The translations under genes were made by a program, and so were the position numbers. From JAGLSB01 sp023135955 (GTDB lineage: Bacteria > Bacteroidota > Bacteroidia > Bacteroidales > GCA-2748055): a stretch of DNA of 15,067 bases. The notes under the pieces were generated by a model. It was not told where the DNA came from. It saw nothing but the letters and a program-made list of their open reading frames with translations, and did no database searches. The DNA lies in the NCBI GenBank assembly GCA_030673645.1, contig DAOVIO010000095.1, positions 1 to 15,067 on the forward strand, written 5' to 3'. The first letter of the stretch is position 1. Each line of letters starts with the position of its first letter. Positions 7,976 to 14,371 of this stretch are shown one piece after another.

Positions 7976-8003
7976 CTGAGTTTCACTGAGCACCACCACA
8001 CCA

Positions 8004-8978
8004 TTAATACTCTCTTTCTTTCAGTTCAAAGGAAAACTTTCTAAGAACAGCTTTCCTTTCATCTTCAACATCAATATCCTCGAGTTTTTGAAGTGCAAGC
8101 CCGAAGTAATGATTTATTTTTTCAATAGTCAATTGTTTAATGGAGCATTTATCATATATTGACTTTACCGACTTAATTTTTTCATCCGGATCAAAGTTCT
8201 CCTGTGCCAGTATCTCAAGTAAATGTGTTTTGTCTTCTGCAGATGAATTATTGAGTGCAGTAATCATCAGGAAGGTTTTTTTGTTAGTAAGAATGTCGTT
8301 ACCAACTTTTTTTCCAAAAGTTCCGGTATCTCCGTATGAATCAAGAAGGTCGTCCTGTAGCTGAAAGGCCAAACCAAGATTCAATCCAAAATCGTATAAT
8401 TCTTTCGAGGATTTCAATTCTGCTCCTCCTGCGAGAGCACCTATTTCAAGACTCGCTGCTATTAGAACAGATGTTTTTAACCTTATCATTTCAAGATATT
8501 CGGGAATGCTCACATCTAATCGGTTTTCAAAATCCATATCAAGCATTTGTCCTTCACAAACTTCAATTGCTGTTCGATTAAAAGTGCTGAGAATATCATT
8601 TAAAAGAGGGGAATCTGATTTTGCAATAAACTGTCCGGCAAGAATCGACATCACATCTCCTGAAAGAATGGATATGTTAGGACTCCATTTATTATGAACA
8701 GTTTCTTTTCCGCGCCTTATCTCAGAATTATCCATCAAATCATCATGCAGAAGAGTGAAGTTATGAAAAATCTCTATTCCGATAGCAGGATCAATGGCAG
8801 ATTTAATATTATCTGAAAACATATTCGCTCCCAAAAGAACAAGGGCAGGCCTGATTCTTTTTCCGCCAAGCTCAAGGATATATTTCACCGGATCATATAA
8901 GCTTCGTGGCTTATCTGGCAGATTGATATTCTCAATCTCTTTTTTTATTCTAATTTGCGCGTCTTTCAGACTAAGCAT
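8004..8978 (-). CDS. Polyprenyl diphosphate synthase (trans-isoprenyl, short/medium chain)
   Basis: A 324-residue trans-prenyltransferase that adds isopentenyl diphosphate to an allylic diphosphate in the cytoplasm, supplying precursors for quinones, carotenoids or other lipids. The family motifs are complete: GGKRIRP at 38-44 (substrate binding), first Asp-rich motif DDLMD at 79-83, GQMLDMDF at 143-150, KT at 168-169, and second Asp-rich motif DDLLD at 209-213. The first Asp-rich motif has no two-residue insertion, and Phe74 lies five residues before it. By the published chain-length rules this fits a farnesyl or geranylgeranyl product better than a long-chain product, but that is inference. 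Length is normal. The gene converges on DUF2723 and is divergent from the redoxin gene, so it is probably transcribed alone. Confidence 0.9.
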   Translation of the reverse strand: MLSLKDAQIRIKKEIENINLPDKPRSLYDPVKYILELGGKRIRPALVLLGANMFSDNIKSAIDPAIGIEIFHNFTLLHDDLMDNSEIRRGKETVHNKWSPNISILSGDVMSILAGQFIAKSDSPLLNDILSTFNRTAIEVCEGQMLDMDFENRLDVSIPEYLEMIRLKTSVLIAASLEIGALAGGAELKSSKELYDFGLNLGLAFQLQDDLLDSYGDTGTFGKKVGNDILTNKKTFLMITALNNSSAEDKTHLLEILAQENFDPDEKIKSVKSIYDKCSIKQLTIEKINHYFGLALQKLEDIDVEDERKAVLRKFSFELKEREY

Positions 8979-9066
8979 TTCACCAAAATGTTTTAATAGA
9001 AATTTAATATTCTGATAGAATCTGATAGCGAAAAAAAAGCATCTAATTCAAATCCTCTTAGCTCTT

Positions 9067-9098
9067 CGAAAGTAGCATATATTAAAGGAATTTGCAAA
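9067..9098 (-). promoter_or_regulatory. Candidate promoter of the polyprenyl synthase gene
   Basis: On the minus strand TTTG (9098-9095) is followed after 20 bases by TACTTTCG (9074-9067), one base off TAnnTTTG. Spacing matches the Bacteroidota -33/-7 pattern. It would give a leader of about 80 bases before the ATG at 8978. Confidence 0.35.
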
Positions 9099-9365
9099 AT
9101 AATTAGAACCGGTAAATGAAGTCTGGGTCAACGCATATTAAATCTGTAGATTTTTAAGGAAGCAATAATTATTCATCTAAAATTGGGTATTAACTAATGA
9201 AACTTCCTTTTTTTTGCTTCTTTTTCAGGAATATTTAGTTTATGTTATTGTTCTATTTGCACTGAAAGGGGCACACCTGTTTAAGATATTTAAATGCGTT
9301 GATCCTGGAAATGATTTGGTATAATGTTTGAAATAGAATTGATAAGATGTAAAGGGTTGCTGGGA

Positions 9366-9412
9366 GCTGGTTACTGGGAAAGAATATACCAAGATCCAGA
9401 CTAGTAACCAGC
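9366..9412. repeat. Inverted repeat made of the GCTGGTTACT motif
   Basis: GCTGGTTACT at 9366-9375 faces its exact complement AGTAACCAGC at 9403-9412, with a 27-base loop, so a 10-bp hairpin is possible. The surrounding bases (9356-9424) carry further GTTGCTGG and CAACCAG units. It is related to the repeats at 7739-7825 and 14114-14330. Confidence 0.65.
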
Positions 9413-9585
9413 AACCAGTCCAGTGTGCGGGCAAAAAAGCCGCAATTTTAAATTGAAAATAACAGTATCATGTTATATAGTAGTGTCTAGCAACCACTCT
9501 CTTTGATAAATGATAATGCATAAATACCATCGAAAAACCGAAACCTTCTTATTGCATATTCTTAAGCAGGTTTTGAATTTTAAAT

Positions 9586-9593
9586 TATCTTTG
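9586..9593 (+). promoter_or_regulatory. Bacteroidota-type -7 element for the redoxin-carA pair
   Basis: TATCTTTG is a perfect TAnnTTTG, 14 bases before the ATG at 9608. No TTG box lies at the usual distance upstream. It would drive the thioredoxin-like gene and carA from one short-leader transcript. Confidence 0.5.
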
Positions 9594-9607
9594 TACAGCA
9601 AAAAGAC

Positions 9608-11083
9608 ATGAATATGAAGAAAATATTTTTCAATCTAATCCTGGTTTTTTCCTTACTCAGTACGAGTATCCCTGCAATTTCACAATATAACATCGACATC
9701 TTAATACCGAATTTTCCAAATGAAAAATTACTTTTCGGACATTATTTCAATGAGAGCATAATGATTCAGGACACATTTTTCACTAACGATTTGGGAAAAG
9801 CTGTAATCAGTGGTGAGAAAAACCTTCCTTCTGGAATGTATACCATTTATCTTCCCAATCAATCACGTTTAGACCTACTGATTGATGAAGATAGGGAATT
9901 CAGCATTAAGGCTGACACGACAGACCTGCTTAATTTAACCGAAATTAATGGAAGTGATGAAAATATAAAGTTTTATGAATACCTGACTTATCTGGGAACA
10001 AAGCGAAATGAAACCCTGCCCGTTCAGCAAAGAATTCAAAAACCTGTCAGTATCGAAGATTCAATAAAAGCCAGGGAAGAAATTATTAAAATAAATGATA
10101 AGGTAAATAATTATGTTGAAAATATTATAGAGGAAGAAAGAGGTAGTTTTCTTTCGATATTTCTCCTCTCAATGAAAGAAGTTGAAGTTCCTGATCCTCC
10201 AAAAGATGAGAATGGAGAAATAATTAATAAGAATTTTCAGGCAATTTATTTCAAACAGCATTATTTTGATAATTTCAAATTGGGAGATGTAAGATTGCTT
10301 AGAACTCCTGTATACGAAAGGAAAATTACGGCTTATCTTGAGAGATGGATTTATCCACAGCCCGATTCAATTTATAAAGAAGTGGATATGCTGATAGAGG
10401 AATCACGTACCGATACACTACTTTTCAAATATATGCTGACAACTCTTTTTAACTATTATGCAAAAAGTAAATATGTTGGAATGGATGCTGTTTATGCGTA
10501 TATAGCAGAGAAATATTATATACCGGAAGCAAATTGGTCGGATCCCGAATTTATAGAAAAACTAAAGGAAAGGGTTGAAAAAATCAATCCACTTGTTATT
10601 GGTAAAAAAGGACCCGATATTCAGCTCAGACGTGTCAGCGATGAACACTTTATGATGGCCGAATCAGATACTACATTGAAAAGAGATCCTCATGCTGGAT
10701 ATTTCTTTAATCTTTACGATATATCGGCAAAATTTACTATACTATATTTTTGGGAGGCAGATTGTGGACATTGTAAAACAACAATTCCTTTATTGCACGA
10801 AATGTACCAAGAGCTAAACGATAAAGGCGTTGAAATTGTTTCAGTAAGTATGCTTGGCGGTATTGATGGAAAAGAAAAATGGGCCGATTTCATTATCAAA
10901 AACGGATTATACGGATGGATAAACGCATGGAATCCTTACGATTATTCCTACAAAGACGCCTATGACGTAAGCAGTTCAAATATTCTTTATTTACTTGATG
11001 AAGATAAAAAGATCATAGCAAAAAAAATTGCCCCTGAGCAAGCCGAGGAAATCATAAATAAAGAGCTCAACATAGAACAATAA
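9608..11083 (+). CDS. Secreted TlpA-like thioredoxin-fold protein with CGHC motif
   Basis: A 491-residue exported protein. Residues about 4-25 form a signal peptide, probably cleaved near AIS-QY. An N-terminal beta-rich part at about 27-120 resembles the DUF4369-type domain found before Bacteroidota redoxins. A mostly helical middle at about 140-330, with many charged residues, resembles DUF5106. The C-terminal thioredoxin fold starts at about 333 and has FWEADCGHCK, with Cys386 and Cys389 as the redox pair. Such proteins are thought to reduce periplasmic disulfides; the partner is unknown. The usual cis-proline before the fourth strand is not seen: the aligned stretch reads DVSSSNILYLLD (453-464). 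The start could be Met1 or Met3. carA begins three bases after its stop, so the two are likely co-transcribed. Confidence 0.82.
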   Translation: MNMKKIFFNLILVFSLLSTSIPAISQYNIDILIPNFPNEKLLFGHYFNESIMIQDTFFTNDLGKAVISGEKNLPSGMYTIYLPNQSRLDLLIDEDREFSIKADTTDLLNLTEINGSDENIKFYEYLTYLGTKRNETLPVQQRIQKPVSIEDSIKAREEIIKINDKVNNYVENIIEEERGSFLSIFLLSMKEVEVPDPPKDENGEIINKNFQAIYFKQHYFDNFKLGDVRLLRTPVYERKITAYLERWIYPQPDSIYKEVDMLIEESRTDTLLFKYMLTTLFNYYAKSKYVGMDAVYAYIAEKYYIPEANWSDPEFIEKLKERVEKINPLVIGKKGPDIQLRRVSDEHFMMAESDTTLKRDPHAGYFFNLYDISAKFTILYFWEADCGHCKTTIPLLHEMYQELNDKGVEIVSVSMLGGIDGKEKWADFIIKNGLYGWINAWNPYDYSYKDAYDVSSSNILYLLDEDKKIIAKKIAPEQAEEIINKELNIEQ

Positions 11084-11086
11084 AAT

Positions 11087-12193
11087 ATGAATTATACACC
11101 AATTAAGCTGGTATTGGAAGATGGAACAAGCCTAAAAGGAAAATCTTTTGGCTCAGATAGATCTATTGCAGGAGAAGTTGTTTTTAATACTGCCATGACC
11201 GGTTATCCCGAAAGTTTAACGGACCCTTCTTATAAAGGACAGATTCTTGTGCTTACATATCCACTAGTAGGTAATTATGGAGTTCCTGTTGAGGACAAAG
11301 AAAATAATATGCATCGCTTTTTCGAATCATCAAATTTGCATATCAGCGGACTTATTGTTTCTGATTATTCAGAAGACTATTCTCATTGGAATGCAGGAAA
11401 AAGTCTTGGCGACTGGTTAAAGGAAAATGATATACCGGGTATTTTTGATATTGACACTCGTGAGCTCACAAAAATACTCAGGGAAAAAGGTTCTATGTTA
11501 GGGAAGATTATTTTTGAGGATGACATACCCGAAGATTACAATCCAAATCTAGACAACCTGGTTGCTGAAGTAAGCATCAATAAAAAAGAAGTTTATGGAA
11601 AGGGAAAGTATAAAATATTGTTAGTCGATTGTGGAGTGAAGTACAATATAATCAGATATTTACTTGAAAGGGATACTACGGTTATTCGGGTACCATGGGA
11701 TCACGATTTTCTGAATGAAGATTACGACGGACTTTTCATTTCAAATGGTCCTGGAGACCCTAAAAAATGTGATATTACTATTGGGAATCTATCGCGTGCA
11801 TTTGAACAGGATCGTCCTGTTTTTGGTATCTGCCTGGGCAATCAACTTATGGGACTAGCCTCAGGTGCTGACACATATAAATTAAAATATGGACACAGAA
11901 GTCATAACCAACCCGTTATTAGAGCAGGTACCAATCAGGCCTATATTACTTCTCAAAATCATGGCTTTGCTATAAATAATGAGACGCTTCCTGCAGATTG
12001 GAAGCCTCTATTCCTGAATCTGAACGACGACACTAATGAGGGAATGGTGCATGTTTCTCGTAATTTTTTCTCTACACAATTTCATCCTGAAGCCTCAGGA
12101 GGCCCTACTGATACAGCCTTTCTTTTTGATGAATTTATCAACCAAATCAGGAGGTTCAAGGGAGAAAAAGTTGAAGAGGAGCAATATTTATAA
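11087..12193 (+). CDS. carA: Carbamoyl-phosphate synthase small subunit (glutaminase)
   Basis: A 368-residue CarA that releases ammonia from glutamine and channels it to the large subunit CarB for carbamoyl phosphate, used in pyrimidine and arginine synthesis in the cytoplasm. The N-terminal CPSase small-chain domain spans about 4-140, with VVFNTAMTGYPESLTDPSY (31-49) as its signature. The class I amidotransferase domain spans about 175-358, with ISNGPGDP (218-225), the nucleophile Cys249 in GICLGNQ, and His333 and Glu335 in QFHPEAS completing the catalytic triad. Length is normal. It sits three bases after the redoxin gene and probably shares its promoter. carB is not in this window and does not follow directly: the next gene is an unrelated membrane protein. 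Confidence 0.97.
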   Translation: MNYTPIKLVLEDGTSLKGKSFGSDRSIAGEVVFNTAMTGYPESLTDPSYKGQILVLTYPLVGNYGVPVEDKENNMHRFFESSNLHISGLIVSDYSEDYSHWNAGKSLGDWLKENDIPGIFDIDTRELTKILREKGSMLGKIIFEDDIPEDYNPNLDNLVAEVSINKKEVYGKGKYKILLVDCGVKYNIIRYLLERDTTVIRVPWDHDFLNEDYDGLFISNGPGDPKKCDITIGNLSRAFEQDRPVFGICLGNQLMGLASGADTYKLKYGHRSHNQPVIRAGTNQAYITSQNHGFAINNETLPADWKPLFLNLNDDTNEGMVHVSRNFFSTQFHPEASGGPTDTAFLFDEFINQIRRFKGEKVEEEQYL

Positions 12194-12356
12194 CATCTTA
12201 AAAAAGACCTCTTCCAACAATTATCCTAAGGTTATCATCAATTATTTGGTTAATGATTATTTTTGGCGGTAAGCATTTAGAATAACCAGGAACATGTTTT
12301 CAACATAATATTTTAAAATAGTTTTTGCTAATTTTAAGTTTTTCAAAAAGCAAATT

Positions 12357-13016
12357 ATGCACCCAAGTAACCGCTTTACTAAAGGAGAAGAAATTGCAAA
12401 TTCCATATCACATGGATTAGGAGCTGTATTCGGATTAACAGCGCTGGTTTTGATGATTATTTTTGCGTCCTTAAAGGGAGACGCCTGGCATGTGGTGAGC
12501 CTTAGTATTTATGGGAGTACCTTGATGATTCTATTTCTTTCTTCAACTATGAATCATAGTTTAAAACCTGGCAAAGGCAAAGATTTTTTCCATAATTTCG
12601 ATCAGATTGCCATCTATCTGCTAATTGCCGGAACCTATACTCCACTAGCTTTGGTTTCACTAAAGAACGACTGGGGATGGGTGATGTTTGGACTCGAATG
12701 GGGATTGGCATTTACAGGAATCATTGCCAAATCATTTCTTCCCAATAAATTTGAAAAGGGTGTGAATTATTTCACCATGATATCTTTTATTTTGATGGGC
12801 TGGATGTTGCTGTTCTTTATTCTTCCTCTTTTCAGAGAAATGCCAATGCCGGCTATCATATTAATATTCATTGGCGGCGGACTTTATACACTTGGCACTA
12901 TTTTTTTCAAAATGGAAAAAATGAAATACCATCATCTGGTCTGGCATATTTTTGTTCTTAGTGCCAGTGTATTGCATTTCATTGCAATTTTCCGTTATAT
13001 TATTCCCTGGGATTAG
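12357..13016 (+). CDS. Hemolysin III / PAQR family membrane protein
   Basis: A 219-residue protein with about seven hydrophobic helices, matching the hemolysin III (TrhA/YqfA) branch of the PAQR superfamily. These are inner-membrane proteins with a buried zinc site, linked in some bacteria to membrane-fluidity control; direct hemolytic activity is doubtful. Visible family residues are ISHGLG at 17-22, the SxxxH motif ending at His67 (SSTMNHS), Asp82 in HNFDQIAIYLLIAGTYTP, and the C-terminal HxxxH (His193 and His197 in HHLVWH) with a further His207. His67, His193 and His197 are the expected metal ligands. Length is typical. It lies 163 bases after carA, in a gap with no obvious terminator, and converges on the isomerase-like gene. 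The start at 12357 fits the family N-terminus. Confidence 0.9.
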   Translation: MHPSNRFTKGEEIANSISHGLGAVFGLTALVLMIIFASLKGDAWHVVSLSIYGSTLMILFLSSTMNHSLKPGKGKDFFHNFDQIAIYLLIAGTYTPLALVSLKNDWGWVMFGLEWGLAFTGIIAKSFLPNKFEKGVNYFTMISFILMGWMLLFFILPLFREMPMPAIILIFIGGGLYTLGTIFFKMEKMKYHHLVWHIFVLSASVLHFIAIFRYIIPWD

Positions 13017-13024
13017 ATCGATTT

Positions 13025-13059
13025 AAGACTCTTTTATATAAATAAAAAGAGGCTGTCTT
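13025..13059. terminator. Possible bidirectional terminator between convergent genes
   Basis: CTCTTTT at 13029-13035 pairs with AAAAGAG at 13045-13051 around a 9-base AT loop. An outer AAGA/TCTT pair at 13025-13028 and 13056-13059 is separated by a bulge. The stem is AT-rich and weak, but it sits exactly between the 3' ends of the PAQR and isomerase-like genes and overlaps the latter's stop codon. Confidence 0.4.
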
Positions 13060-13978
13060 AAAAGTCATCGACCTCCCGATAGGCAGCAATAACGGCTTCT
13101 TCTCCTTCTTTTCCTTCTTTAGAATTTCCATGCTCCATGCCCACTATCATATCGGTTCCACCTTTTTCATATATGTGCTTGAAAACGTTGAGGTAATTAA
13201 TTTCTCCAGTGGTAGGCTCTTTTCGTCCCGGATTATCACCACATTGGAAATAAGCAACTTCATCCCAGGCCAAATCCATATTGGGAATCAGATTTCCTTC
13301 CTGGATCTGCTGATGATAAATGTCGAATAATATTTTGCATGATGGGCTATCAACTGCTTTACATACTTGAAAAGCCTGAGGAATTCTTTTAAGGAACAGT
13401 CCAGGATGATTGCGGAAGTTTAAAGGCTCTAATACCATAATTAGTCCGTGAGGCTCAAGTATTTCGCTGGCTCTTTTTAATGTTTCAACAACATGAGCGG
13501 TCTGAAAATCAATGTTCTGACCCAGGTCTACATGTCCGGGAACAACTGTCATCCATTTAGCATTAACACGCTTTGCCACCTCAACCGATTCCTTTATTTC
13601 TTTTAGAAAAGTTGCTCTTTTTTCTTCATCACCACTTGCCAGAGTTGTTTCCTTCCAATCAATAGTGTGGGCAACAAAAACTCCCATTTTCATATCTAAT
13701 TTAGACATCGTTTTGGCTACTCTTTCCTGATCGGCAAGACTCCTTTTTTTCATACTATTATCTTCCATGGCCCTGAATCCTCTTTCGTGGATAAAATTAA
13801 GCTGATCCACCAGATCGGCGCCAGCAGAATTTTTAAACATGCCAAAATGCGGCGCGTACAAGAGTTGAAATCCGTTTGCAGCAGATTTGTTGACTGAGGC
13901 AGATGCATTATTAAAGCCCATCAATCCGGCTGATCCGGCTGCGAGTGATGCGTTTAGTAAAAATTTTCTTCTGTTCAT
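13058..13978 (-). CDS. Tat-exported hydroxypyruvate-isomerase-like TIM-barrel protein
   Basis: A 306-residue protein of the sugar phosphate isomerase/epimerase (xylose-isomerase-like TIM barrel) superfamily, closest by motif to hydroxypyruvate isomerase (Hyi). The N-terminus NRRKFLLNASLAAGSAGLMG is a twin-arginine signal (Arg3-Arg4), so the folded protein is probably exported. Expected metal ligands are present: Glu184 in LEPLN, Asp219 in LFDIYHQQ, Gln245 in YFQCGDNPGR and Glu282 in GMEHG. The segment GDNPGRKEPTTGEINY (247-262) is the Hyi-type signature. The substrate is not known; exported members in this phylum may act on other keto- or aldo-sugars. It is transcribed toward the PAQR gene. 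Upstream, TATTTTCG at 14028-14021 on the minus strand is a weak -7 candidate. The gene upstream (SNF2) is separated by the repeat region. Confidence 0.85.
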   Translation of the reverse strand: MNRRKFLLNASLAAGSAGLMGFNNASASVNKSAANGFQLLYAPHFGMFKNSAGADLVDQLNFIHERGFRAMEDNSMKKRSLADQERVAKTMSKLDMKMGVFVAHTIDWKETTLASGDEEKRATFLKEIKESVEVAKRVNAKWMTVVPGHVDLGQNIDFQTAHVVETLKRASEILEPHGLIMVLEPLNFRNHPGLFLKRIPQAFQVCKAVDSPSCKILFDIYHQQIQEGNLIPNMDLAWDEVAYFQCGDNPGRKEPTTGEINYLNVFKHIYEKGGTDMIVGMEHGNSKEGKEGEEAVIAAYREVDDF

Positions 13979-14089
13979 GATATTATTGTTTTTCGAATGG
14001 GTAGTTGAAAATTATTATCCCGAAAATATGAAATTAATATGAAACAATCATGATTAATATAATTATTATACATCATTCTGTTTAATGCC

Positions 14090-14142
14090 TTTCAGTCGTT
14101 GAGCTTGCTGCGTTTGGATCTGGGTGCTGGTTACTTGTTACT
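14090..14142 (+). repeat. Interspersed repeat flank, matching 7775-7820
   Basis: TTTCAGTCGTTGAGCT is identical to 7775-7790. The next ~30 bases align to the other copy with scattered changes, as far as a (G)TGCTGGTTACTT unit that leads into the tandem array. This shows the two intergenic regions share one ancestral repeat element in the same orientation. Confidence 0.65.
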
Positions 14143-14330
14143 GTTGCTGGTTACTGATTACTGTTGCTGTTGCTGTTGCTGGTTACTGTTGCTGGTTACT
14201 GTTGCTGGTTGCTGTTGCTGGTTGCTGTTGCTGGTTACTGTTGCTGGTTTCTGTTGCTGGTTACTGATTACTGTTGCTGTTGCTGGTTACTGTTGCTGGT
14301 TTCTGTTGCTGGTTTCTGTTGCTGGTTACT
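14143..14330 (+). repeat. Tandem array of a 13-bp unit, 12 full copies
   Basis: The unit is GTTGCTGGTTACT, with variants at the eleventh base (A, G or T: ACT, GCT, TCT). Twelve full units occur at 14143-14155, 14175-14265 (seven in a row) and 14279-14330 (four in a row). Two interruptions, at 14156-14174 and 14266-14278, each consist of GATTACT followed by one or two GTTGCT. The interrupted block appears twice, suggesting a segmental duplication inside the array. The period is not a multiple of three, so coding is unlikely. The array lies downstream of the SNF2 gene and upstream of the isomerase-like gene, and reads AGTAACCAGCAAC in their transcripts. Confidence 0.9.
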
Positions 14331-14371
14331 TTCGACATCCTCCATTAGAAGACAAATTAAGCTCAACAATT

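Larger units (their letters stand above)
7736..8003. repeat. Repeat-filled spacer between convergent genes
   Basis: This gap contains no credible gene but several repeat units in a row. They are TGGTT/TTGCTGGTT-type sequence at 7739-7768, TTTCAGTCGTTGAGCT at 7775-7790 (an exact copy lies at 14090-14105), a second GGTTGCTAG unit near 7807-7814, an 18-base palindrome at 7838-7855, ACCAAGATCC at 7864-7873 (also at 9388-9397), a 17-base direct repeat at 7897-7913 and 7919-7935, and a stem-loop at 7951-7975. It lies between the 3' ends of the DUF2723 and polyprenyl synthase genes. The units look like interspersed noncoding repeats, some of which may fold in RNA and assist termination. Confidence 0.6.
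8979..9607. other. 629-base intergenic region between divergent genes
   Basis: No credible gene, tRNA or other RNA gene was found. It holds a candidate minus-strand promoter near 9067-9098, one inverted copy of the GGTTGCTGGTTACT-type repeat at about 9356-9424, a small GC hairpin near 9427-9443 (GCGGGC-AAAAA-GCCGC type, followed by AATTTT), and the -7 element of the redoxin gene at 9586-9593. A 64-codon frame on the minus strand over the repeat has no homology I recognise and is likely chance. Confidence 0.6.
13979..14371. other. 393-base spacer with repeats
   Basis: This lies between two minus-strand genes. Near the isomerase-like gene it holds a weak promoter candidate (TATTTTCG at 14021-14028 with a TTG at 14045-14047, 16 bases apart) and two copies of ATTAATAT 20 bases apart (14033-14040 and 14053-14060). 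Further on is the shared motif at 14090-14105, then the 13-bp tandem array at 14143-14330. Open frames across the array are repeat artefacts, not genes. Confidence 0.6.

Noticed and set aside
7736..8003. Possible CRISPR or insertion sequence in the repeat-rich gap
   Set aside because: The repeats differ from one another, spacing is irregular, there are no unique spacers of constant length, and no transposase or cas gene is nearby.
9240..9434. 64-codon frame on the minus strand in the redoxin upstream region
   Set aside because: It lies over the interspersed repeat hairpin, has no recognisable motif, and its product is dominated by the repeat's translation.
12036..12272. 78-codon + strand frame overlapping the carA 3' end
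   Set aside because: Most of it lies inside carA in another frame, and carA has clear catalytic motifs there. The part beyond carA is AT-rich with no family signal.
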